From assembly GCA_964036155.1 (NCBI GenBank), contig OZ038423.1, forward strand, positions 69,021,249 to 69,085,248: a stretch of 64,000 bases of DNA, given 5' to 3'. Position numbers and translations under genes: made by a program. Shown here piece by piece: positions 23,301-35,300 of this stretch; position 1 is the first letter of the stretch, and each line of letters opens with the position of its first letter. The DNA comes from Diploscapter coronatus. Taxonomy: Eukaryota; Nematoda; Chromadorea; Rhabditida; Rhabditidae. The notes below the pieces were generated by a model. It had not been told where the DNA came from. It saw only the letters and a program-made list of their open reading frames with translations, and ran no database searches.

Positions 23301-26300
23301 AGAGATCTTCTGCTGCAAACCGCGATGAAGGACCACGTTAGCAGCATGATGCCGAACGTCCTCTTGGGAGTCGTTGAAGGCTCAGCGCTATTCCGAAGAT
23401 GGTACTTCGAAGCGGAAGTCGAGCATATCGAGCAAACCACAAAACAGCCACCATACTTGAGGGTCGGCTGGGCAAACAGCGTGGGCTTCAAGCCGTTCCC
23501 AGGATCTGGAGATAAGTGGGGTTGCAACGGAGCTGGTGACGATTATTATTCATATGGCTTCGATGGAAAGCACATGTACTTTGGAGGAAAGGGCCGACAA
23601 GTTGGACTTCGCATGCTGCAGAAAGGCGACATCATTGGGTGCGCGTTGGATCTGACAATCCCCGAGATTCGCTTCTCCATCAATGGCAGTACGTTCCCAG
23701 CGTGCTTCAAGAACTTCAACGTCGATGGCTACTTCTTTCCAGTGATGTCGTTGAGCTCCAAAGTCAGCTGTCGGTTCATCTTCGGAGGCGACCAAGGCCG
23801 ATTAAAATATGGACCACCACAAGCATTCTCTCCACTAGTCGAGGCCATCAACGGCGAGCTGCAAATCAACGAATGTCTTTCATTTGGAGATCTACCGAAG
23901 ACAATCTACTGCGGACCACAGACAATCTTCAACAATATGGAGCCGTTTGTTCCCACCCCAATTGACATTTCAAGCGTTACTCTGCCACATCATGCCCTCG
24001 ACATTCAGCCGAAATTCGCCGAAAATCTCCACGAATTGTGGGCCCAAAGGAAGATCGAACTTGGATGGTCTTATGGTGAAACTCGATCTGAGATTCACAG
24101 AAAACACCAGTTTCTGAATTCATTCGACAAGTTACCGCAAGCAGAAAAGCAATATAACATGAATTTGGCAATCGATACGATGAAAGCGATCGAAGCTCTT
24201 GGATATCATCTTATCGTCGACAACCCCCCATGCCGTTTGCGTCCAGTCCGTCTCCCACAGCAATTTCAACAGTCCAATGGGTACAAGCCTCAGCCCCTCG
24301 ACACTCACGAAATTATTCTTCCCGACTCGCTGAACCCACTCATTGAAGCTCTGGCGAAGAATACCCACAACGTTTGGGCGAAGGAGAAGATTCGAAAAGG
24401 ATGGACCTTTGGAATATCCGAGCTAGTCGACAAGGATCAGAAGCGATCGCCACATCTGGTACCGTACGAGCAAGTTGCCACAAGAATTAAGGAAACCAAC
24501 CGAGAGTCGGCGGCCGAATGTATCCGAGCTCTACAACTTTTCGGACTCTTCGTAGAAGCGCCGGCCCACGAGCACGATGAGATCGCAGCGAAAGAGCTCA
24601 AGGCACGTCGCGACAACTGCCGAACTTATCGAGCTGAAGCCACCTACGCTGTCACAGTTGGAAAATGGTATTTTGAGTTCGAGGTCATGACTGATGGGTT
24701 CATGAAGATTGGCTGGATGGATATTGCGTCGTCTCCAGAACAGCAAATTGGAATGGACGATCGAAGCTATGCATTCGATGGGTACCTCGGTCGAAAGTGG
24801 CACCAAGGCCCTGAGGTATATGGCAAAGAGTGGAAAATCGGCGACGTCATTGGATGTTTCCTGGACCTGAATGACCGAACCATCAGCTTCTCGCTGAACG
24901 GCGAACTTCTGCTGGACCCGTCTGGATCAGAAATGGCCTTCGACAACGTCATGTCTGGAGAAGGACTAGTTCCAGCGTTCACTTTGGGAAGTGGTCAAAG
25001 AGGCAAACTGAATTTCGGTCAACAGTCCAACAGCTTGAAATACTTCACGACATGCGGTCTGCAAGAGGTTAAATTTTTCATAGTTTCTGGAAATGTTTCC
25101 AAATTAAACTTCAGGGCTACGAGCCATTCTGTGTCAATATGTACCGATCAATGCCAATTTGGTTCGCCAAAGATCTGGCCCAGTTTGAAACCATCGGAGC
25201 AAACTCGTGCTTTGAAATTGGCAAGATCCCAGCTACTGGCAACAGTCCACCATGTCTCAAACTCACCCAGAAAGCATCTTTAACTGAAGGACCGTCAGAA
25301 AAAACGAAGATGGAGTTCACGAGGCAAACTATCATTTCTGGAAGAAAATATTGGACTTCCCTTTCAGATTATCTCTACCTGTGAAATGTAACGATTCGTT
25401 TCTGCGGAACAAGGACAAAGATGCTCTAAGAAGGACGATGGCAGACTACAAGCCCAGAAACATGTCAGTTGCGTCATCCCAGATTCGTGGACCCAGAATA
25501 CCGAAAGAATTCGACGATAACAGTGATAAGGTTTGAATTGTTTTGCTTTTAGAAAAATTACGAGTTTTAGAAATCATTCTTACGTTCAATGATGGGTGAA
25601 TCAAAAGGCTCTCATGAATCTGATGAAGAAAAATCAAGAGGGTCTGGTCGATCAAAAGCCCAACATTCATTCGACGAAGCTCCCGAGTCCACAGCCATTA
25701 GGTAGGTTCAGATTTCAATTTTTCGACTAACACTTTGGGATTAGACTCACAATAGTTCCACTTCATTTTCACTAATAGGTCAACCTACTAGATTCTTCTT
25801 CGATAATCACTTACCCACTAATTGTGCTAAGATTAACACCCGGGTGCATTGTTTTAGCCAACGACGACGAGTACTTACTCTGCTGAGCTATGGACTGAGC
25901 TGTGACGACTCGATCCTTACCTGGTTGAAGATCGAGGACGAAGATCACAATGCATGGATTGAAGAGCTGAGGTGCTGTCTTTAGAGTAGACCATTTTTAC
26001 TGTCAAAGGGAATTTTTGTCATTTTGGAATGCTTACATTGAATGAAGATTTTGGTTGATAGTTTGGGGTTTTAAATATAACTAATGGGTGGTCTTCAACT
26101 AACTCAGGAGTAGAGTTCAGAAGGAGGGATTTTGTTTTAGAAAGTCGCTTCTGGAGCTGCCGCATGACGAACGACTTGCTGCAGAAGAACAGTTGAGAGA
26201 CATGACCATGGAAAAGGAGAAACCGAAGAAAGGTGGACTCCTCAGCAGACTTCGTGATTCCAGCAACACCAGAAAGAAGTTCGATTATTAAAAAACTTTC

Positions 26301-29300
26301 TTCAAATAATTTTTTCCAGGGAAGAAAAACAACGCCAAGCTGAGAAAATGAGCCATATGCGCAAGGCCAATTCTCGATCCTTCGATGCCAGCACCATGGA
26401 TCCACCATCGCAGAGCACTCATCACAGCAGAGAACACAAGGATGTTCTTGGTAAGCATTTATTAAAGGGGGTGCGAGCGTCATCCACCAAATCTTTCGGT
26501 GGATAACGCTACAGATCCTCTTTAAAAATTGCTTTATTTTTATGTTTTCGCTTATTGTTATTTTTAAGTTACAAAATCATTTTCTGTTTGTCCTGTCGTG
26601 CATCAATATCAACAGCCAGAGCTTATTGTCCCTGTCGAAGAAATCTCTGTGTACAGTGGTGGTAAACGCTTTTTTGTTAATTTAGAATTTTTACTAATGC
26701 TTCATGTACAGGGCGCGCGTATTAAATATCAATAGCAACTTTCAAACCTCCTAATTTCCCACTTTTTGAAATCTAAACTGAACGATTTAGACTTTTTGGA
26801 ATGTTCATATCAAGATTTAGCATCGTGTTGAGTTTCATAACTTAGGATAAACTTTGTCTGAGTTGCGGTATCTCAATCCTAAAGTATGCTGCCGCAAGGA
26901 TTTACAGATAAAATATTCCCATTATGCTGGGGACTGTAGGCTGAGAAAAGTGAAAAGCTGGTGATAAGCTTCACACTCATTTCTTCACAAGGGTATGTAG
27001 GACCAGTTTCATTACAAGCTGAGTCTGCCCGAATCATGGTGACGTCGTCAGGATTCCAAATTTGACGATGATCATCTCTTTCTGACTATAAGTTATGTAT
27101 CAGCCGCTTATTAGTGACAAAAGCATCTCAACGATAATACAAAACGTGTATGATAATTTATTTATATAGAGCTTTTAAAATAGTGCCCCATTTAAGGCAT
27201 TCGGATTGATATACCCAGTCCAAAACATCGAGGTTTAAAAGTTGTCATTGATATTTAGCACGTACCCTGTATTTTGATGTTTTTGCAGAAAGAACTTTGA
27301 AATATATATATATTTTTTTCAATTTTTAGCTTCTGGTGACATGCCGTTAAGCGGGCCTGGTCGACAACTTACGATTCGAAAATCATCGATGAAAAAGAAA
27401 AAGAGCACCAAGAAGGGTGAATCAGTCGTCGTACAAGAAAAGCGAAGCTCTCTTGTGCCTGGAGGAATCGTCGACCCAGTAGCTGAGGCCGCCAAGCAAG
27501 AATCCGATGCAGCTGCTCTTCAAGCGTATGCCGACAAAGTCGATGAGTACTACTACGGCCTGAGAATCTTCCCTGGACAAGATCCGGCGAGTGTGTGGGT
27601 TGGATGGGTCACAACGCAGTTCCACTTCTACGCTCCAAGCTTTGATGGCAACGCAGGCGTGCGAAAGTGCCGATTCGCTGAAGTCGACCATCATGGAATC
27701 ATCGTGGACAGTATCGAATCAAGATCGTGCTACATGATGAATGCGGCTGAGCTTCTTTCCAATGTTCCCGATGCTTCAAATACCAAAGTCTCTGGAACTC
27801 TGATCGGATGCATCGTCGATACTTCGATGGGAGAGCTGACATTCCAAGCCGCTGGCCAGGACACCGGACTCAAATTCCGTCTCGAACCAGGAGCAATGCT
27901 TTTCCCAGCCTGTTTCGTCATTCCAACCGCGACGGAGGTCGTTCAATTCGAACTCGGCAGAATCAAGTACACCTTTCCATTGTCGGCAGCAGTCTTCAAA
28001 TCATGCCGGAAATCGCTAGTGCCATTCTGTCCTCCACGATTGACAGTCGAGCAACTCCAGCCAGTCTACTGGGCTCGAGTTCCGAACGAAACACTTCGAA
28101 CGACCTCCTTGAAGTTGAGCGATATACGAGGCTGGTCTGTGCTCTGCGACGATCCAGTACGAATCATGGCCGTTTACATTCCGGAAAAAGATCAGTCCTT
28201 CGACATTTTGGAAATGATAGAAAAGGGAATTCTGCTCGACTTCCATCGGCAAACGCTCAACCTCTATTGCAAGTTGGCGTGCCATGGGAATCAGAAGGTC
28301 GCCCACATTCTATGTCAGCACATTGATGAGGATCAGCTGATGTACGCGATCAAGTCCCACTACTTATCGGGACCGCTTCGTCAGGGATTCCATGATCTCA
28401 TCATTGCGATCCACCTGCAAAGCCACGCAGCTGCTCGCCTCAGCATGAGAAAGGAATACGTCATACCTCTCGTCCCGCAGCTGGCAATCAAGAACGTCTT
28501 CGATCCCGACACCGAAACAAGATATCCGCAAATTATGGGAGATCCTCTATCTATGCTTTCTGTCATGGCAGCCGAGCCCGTAAAGGCTCAGTTCAACAAG
28601 GATGAAGAAACCAAACTTCTGCCACCAGCCTTCGATTTCGATGGTCTGAAGGCCCACGTCATGGAAGCAATGCACACCGCAACTCGACACGCCGTCATGA
28701 GTTGCCGTGATCTAATTGGTGGGTCAAATCTGACCCATTTCGAACCTCTGTTAAAACTATTCGATTCGTTGCTGGTTATTGGCCTGATTGACGACAACGA
28801 ACTCGAGATGATTCTGAAACTGATCCATCCTATCGCGTTCGATGAAACCTACATTCAAGGAGGAACAAAGAAAGGCCTGACAGAAATTGAGCTGGCAGAG
28901 TGTGTGAAGATCCAATTCGTCAGTATTCTGGACCACATCGGCGATATTCAATTACGACACCGCATTGAATCACTAGTATCGTTTACCGAAGGCTTCGTTG
29001 GAGAACTTCAACAGGATCAATGCAGAAGATACATGGAAATCAAGCAGACTGACATGCCTCCAGCAGAAGCAGCCAAGAAGACCAAGGAGTTCCGTTGTCC
29101 GCCCAAAGAGCAAATGTTCCGATTGCTGATGTGCAAAGTGAAGGAAGACAAGGATCCGACCTATCTCGAGGACGACGTCGAATCTGATACATGCCCAATG
29201 GCCGATAACCTCCAACAGCAGCTTCGTGACTTCTGCGAACTCCTGGTCGAGAAACTTGGAAACAAGGACGAAGTCGCTGAATGCGAAGAACAGTTAGCCT

Positions 29301-32300
29301 TGATCGAAGCAGAAGAGGGATCGTGGGTAGACTCGCTTGCCAGACTGGTAGTCAAGGTACCACCTCCGATTCCTCAAGAAGACAACCAGCTCCAGAGGAG
29401 AGGAACTCAGAGTTTCCGCGATATGATCGTCGCGATGCTGAGAGATTGGGCTTTAAACAACTTCATTGAGTCGAAAGAGCTCATCAGAAGCATGTTCAAT
29501 TTATTACTTCGGCAGTATTCCGGAGTTCGCGAAATCCGAGATGCCATGGCCCAGACCTATGTTCTTCACGACAGAAATGTGCTCGATGTGGAAGACTTCA
29601 TCGTCTACCTCATCCAAATCCGCGAACTTTTGACAGTGCAATTTGAGCAGGCAGAAGAGGCAATCCTGAAACGAGGACTTTGGAAACTCATGAACAACCG
29701 AATCTTCTTCCAACATCCCGATCTAATGCGACTACTCTCCGTCCACGAGAATGTTATGTCCATCATGATGAATATTCTGACAGCTCAGCAAGGCACTGTC
29801 GAACATGAAGGAGACGAGGTCAAGGAGAAGACTCCGGTCAAGGACGCCTCAGAAATGGTTGTCGCCTGTTCAAGATTCCTCTGCTACTTCTGCCGTACTT
29901 CTCGACAAAACCAGAAGGCCATGTTCGAGCATCTATCATTCTTGCTCGACAACGCCAACATGCTTCTGGTACGCCCATCTCTTCGTGGATCAGTTCCTCT
30001 TGACGTTGCCTACTCCTCGTTCATGGACAACAACGAATTGGCTCTTGCATTGAAGGAAGAAGAACTCGACAAAGTCGCGGTATACCTTTCGAGATGTGGT
30101 CTTCAGCCGAACTCCGAGCTGATCACCAAAGGCTACCCTGACATTGGATGGGATCCGGTCGAAGGCGAGAGATACATAGATTTCCTGCGATTCTGCGTTT
30201 GGATCAATGGAGAGAACGTCGAAGAAAACGCCAATCTAGTGATCAGACTTCTCATTCGAAGGCCCGAATGCCTGGGTATCGCCTTGAAAGGAGAAGGCCA
30301 AGGACTCTACGCAGCTTTCAAAGAAGCGATTATGCTATCAGAGGATATCAGCGCTTTGGACAGCGGTGTGGAACATTACATGCTCAAGAGTGGTCTTCTG
30401 GGAGAAACTCCGTCGTATCCATCGAAAGAGACCGAAGGCGACGACTATATCGATTTGGGAGCAGCCACCCTGGATTTCTATTCGAGTTTGGTTGACCTGT
30501 TGGCAAAGTGTGCTCCAGATCCGATGGCTATTCAGGTAGGAAACGATTTGTCGAAAAGAAATCTTTGAATATTTTAGGCAGGCAAAGGTGATTCGCTTCG
30601 AGCGCGAGCTATTTTGAGGTCTCTCATTTCACTAGAAGATCTATTCCAAATTCTGAGTCTACGATTCACGATTCCTAATTTGACACTACCCTCCGCAGAC
30701 GGTACGTTGGTTTTTTTTTTTTAAATGTAACTTTTGTCCAAACTATTCAACGTCCAAGTTTCAATACTCAATGATTTGTTTTTAAATCCTTCAAACTAAC
30801 ATTTTATGTTCGTTTTCATGCAGTGCTACGTCAACGAATCGCCAAGCAGGACAAGATAAAGCAAAATCTGGTGCAGACGTTTGCCATGGTTGCCAAACTT
30901 GCCCATAGCAATCAGTCCCAGTCCATGGCACATAGCCACCAAAATCGACCGAAGAGTTTGACTTCGTCAGCTAACAAACTGCCCAGATTGGACGAATCAG
31001 ACTGTTATGGAAATAACATGGAAGAATACAGCTCTGCGACAACTTCATTGAACGAGAACAATGAGGGAGATTCTGAATCCGTCACGCCGAAAAATCAGCC
31101 AATGATGGCCTCTCAAGAGGTGGCGCCAACGAAAGAGAAACAGCCAGCGATATTGCATAGGAGAAGTAGCAAGTTCTCAAAAACTGTAGATGGTAGGAAA
31201 TTTTGTTCTCTAACTAGAGGGCGCAAATCCCGCCCACTGCTTGAAGACAAAGTCAAGCAAAGGAGTTTCGCTAAAATTTTCAAAATTCATATAAATTTTG
31301 CGAAGCGATTTTTCTTACTCTTTCCATTACTAGATATAGGCCTAGGTCGTCGTCCTCAGAAATCCATATCTTGGGTTACACTGATCCGTTTTTCATGTGA
31401 TTTTTTGCCACTAGCTACTCTAGAAAGGTACTTTTCTGACTTTGTCTTCACAACGGGAATTTCACCTATGCCCTCTATTTCTAACATAAGATTGGTAGAA
31501 GCCTAATGTCTGTAGGTTGAAGTGTAAATGTGTGAATTTTTGTTCAAAAATAATCGTAAAATTCAGATAATGGTCCCCTGCCTGGCTTGTTGCCAAATCA
31601 CAAAGGCTCGGTATTGTTGTTCTTGGATCGTGTCTATGGTATCGACACCCAGGATATGCTATTCCAAATTCTCGAACAAAGCTTCTTGCCCGACTTGCGA
31701 GCTGCCACCATGATGGACTCGGTAAATCGCGTCCTCCTCAAAAGATAATATTTTAAAATTTAGCCCCGTGCCTTGGAATCTGACACTGCCTTAGCTTTGA
31801 ATCGTTACCTCTGCAACTCGGTCTTGCCTTTACTCACGGCTCATTCCCACTTCTTCGCAGATGCTGAACATCATGCAGCACTACTGGATGCAACTCTGCA
31901 CGCCGTCTATAGAATGAATCGTCTGAAATCGCTTACCAAGAATCAACGAGATGCCGTTTCCGACTTCCTTGTCGCAATCACTCGAGAACTCCCACCAGGG
32001 ATGATGATCAAGCTCCTGCGCAAGGTCATCGTCGACATCAAGACCATGACGGACATGAACATCCTCGTACCCCTGCGACTTCTGACCCTCCACTACGAAA
32101 GAACTGGCAAATACTATGGGTCGGGCAGCAATCATTACGGTGTGGCGACAGAAACCGAGAAACGCCTTTCTATGTTGCTCTTTTATGCTATCTTTGACTC
32201 GCTTGGAAATCGTGCATATGATCCGGAACTCTTCGGAAAGGCTCTGCCCTGCATGACAGCAATTGGATCGGCGATTTCTCCCGACTACAGCTTGACGACT

Positions 32301-35300
32301 GGTGGTGAAGAAGTTGCAAAATTGAATACAGCTGCCGAAGAAGGCACCTGGATTCCTCGTCCAGCTGACGTTTCAAGATGCGACCTCAATCGCGATTTTC
32401 AATCCGTTGTCGAACAATTCGCTGAACATTTCCACGATTCGTGGGCGTCGAGAAAACTCGAGAAGGGCTGGATGTATGGCGATTCGTATTCAAGGCTGAA
32501 TCTGACTCATCCGCGATTGAAGCCGTTCAGTCAATGTCGAGACTACGAAAGAGCGTTCTACAAGGAGAGATGTGCCGAATGCCTGAAAGCGTTGATCGCT
32601 TGGGGCTATCACTTCGAAATGGCAGACCGCGACGCAGCAGACCGAGCTCATGCAGCTAGACAGAGTTCGGGGACGAATATTCAAAATTTCGCCCCCAAAC
32701 CAGTCGACCTCTCAAGTATGACGCTGGAGAAGGAGATGATGACAGCTGCAGAGAAAATGGCCGAAAACTCGCATCTTCTGTGGGCCCGACGAGTCGCGAA
32801 TGAAATCAACCAGAACGGAGGCCACATGCCAACTCAGATGGTACCATGGGATTTGCTGACCGATTTCGAAAGAAGAAAGGACCGCTTCCGAGCTGCCGAG
32901 ATCCTTAAGTTCCTCCAATACAACGGCTACCACGTCACGCCGCCGGCACCAGAAGATTCCAAGTCCGACAGAAAGAACGAGGGAGAGAGGAGCTCTGTCG
33001 AGAAGCGATTCGCCTACAACCTCCTTGAGAAGCTAATCCAGTACCTCGAGCAGGCTTCCGTAAAGATGAGATCCTACAAACCATCTCAGGAATTAACGAG
33101 AAGAAATTCGTTCAGAAAGGAGGGTCAAGACGTGAAGTTCTTCGAGAAGGTCGTGCTTCCTCTGATGCATGCATACTTCAACGCCCATAAGAACTACTTC
33201 CTCGAAGGATCTTCCATCGTGCAGACTGGAACAGCTTCGAACAAGGAGAAAGAAATGGTCGCCAACTTGTTCTGTAGATTGGCCGCACTCCTTCGAATCA
33301 AGAACCGAGCATTTGGAAGCGTGGCTAAGATCACAGTCAAATGCCTGCAGGGTCTGACCCAAGCTCTGGATCTGCGAACTCTCGTCAAGGCCAACTCGGA
33401 TATCGTCAGAACTTCACTTCTTACCTTTTTCAACAACTGTGCAGAAGACCTATTCGCCGCTGTGAAAGAGCTGAAAGAAAACGGGCAATACGCGTTGATC
33501 CGTGGTCAAAATCTCAAGTCTTGGATTTCTCTCGAGTTCGCCCATCAGATGATCATTCCTGTGCTGACGACTATGTTCAACCATTTGGCAAGAAACCATT
33601 TCGGTACCGATCTCCTCCTCGACGACATCCAAGCTGCCTGCTACAAGATGCTGGACTCCCTCTACATGGTAACTGGGCTCATAGCAACAGCAGCCCAAAG
33701 GAAGAGCATCGGCTATGAGACTGACAAGCATAGACCAGCTCTCGGTCAATGCTTATCTGCTTTTGCCTCGTGCTTTCCAGTGGCTTTCCTCGAGCCAGAA
33801 TTCAACAAGAACAACCGATATTCCGTTCTGGCGAAGACTCAGGACCAATCTGTTCAGGTGCAAGAAATGCTCCAGAATCTCTCGACCCACATCCCGCATT
33901 TGGATAAGCTTCTGAATGACGTCGAACAAGCATCCGCAAACAACGTCATGTATTCTGATCAGCCAAATATCTACGACGTCGACTTGCCCTTGCTCTGCTC
34001 GTACTTGGCTCATTGGTACAATCTGGGTCCGGACGGAAAGAGGAGCAGCGATGAGAAGGACCAACGAATTGGGACGCAGACGACAAACGTTGCATCAGAT
34101 CACATTAATCGTATTTTCTGCTCTCTGCTCAGGATGATCAAGAACCACGTCGGAGTCGATAATGCCCCGTGGCTGTGTCGAGTTACCTTCTTCGCCGTGC
34201 AAATCATCCAGAACGTCACATGTGACCCAGTCAAGGACTTCACTCTGCCGATAGCCGAGAAAATGCGCAGATTGAGCGAGAAAACGTACAAAGACGAAGA
34301 GCACATGAGAACTCATCCCGATGACGCGGACGAGGGTACTGTAGCTGAGGTGATAATCTTCTTCTTTCATTTTTGTCAAGAATTGCTAATTTCAGGACAA
34401 CGCCCGTTTGGTCCGAGACACGTACGCGTTCTTCCCTATTCTCATGAAATACACTGATCTTCATCGCGCCCAATGGCTGAAGAATCCTAGCTGGGAGACT
34501 GATGGAGTCTATGAGAACGTGGCCGTGATCTTCAGAATCTGGAGTCAGAGTCAACATTTCAAGGTGATTTTATGAATCAGAAAGATTTCTCGCAATTGGC
34601 ATGTTCAGAGAGAAGAGCTCAATTACATGGCCCAGTTCGAAGAAGATGCTTCAATGATTGGTGGCGGCGAAATGAAGACTGGCAAGGCTGCCATCGCCGA
34701 AAGAAAAAAGAAGAGAAGAGAAGGTCAAGTGAGTAATTCTTCATGACTTTTACAAATCATTTTTTCAAACCAATTTATCCAATTAGGGCAATCATATTTC
34801 AAACCAGCAAGCGAGAAATGGCAGGAATAATGCCGTACGTAAACAATGTTGTGTTGAGATTGCGCATTGTGAACATACCTAGGCAGGGCTTCAGCCAAAT
34901 TCTTATTGCGTAGCCCCTGTATATCAACTTTCTATAGAAACATTTGACCTGCGTACCTCCTCTTCTATAAGTTTTCGTTCTGGCTGAAATTATGCCTAGG
35001 TCTGCATGTGAAATGTGATTTCAAATTCTTAAAATTACATTGAAATTTTCAGGTGAAAAAGGATAAACACGCCTCCAGTCTGGTGATAGCTTGTCTGAAA
35101 CGCCTGTTGCCAGTTGGATTGAATGTCTTCGGTGGAAGGTAATTTTTCCCGTTTCTTGAAATCTCGCCCAATTCCATTTCAGAGAGCTGGATATCGTGCA
35201 ACAGTCCAAAGAGAAATTCATCCAGAAAGAACCTGAAGAGAAGATTCGCGAATTCATCAAAGGACTGTTAGATATTCCAGTCAAGGTGAGAACGTGCAAA

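Noticed and set aside
31193..31506. Continuation of the cassette B frame beyond the proposed donor
   Set aside because: The frame stays open but becomes AT-rich and Phe/Leu-biased, typical of intron. The donor at 31193 gives the correct phase to the next conserved exon.
22185..34557. Many minus-strand and off-frame ORFs of 60-170 codons inside the large unc-68 exons
   Set aside because: Antisense or shifted shadows of the ryanodine receptor coding sequence, with no independent splice or domain evidence.
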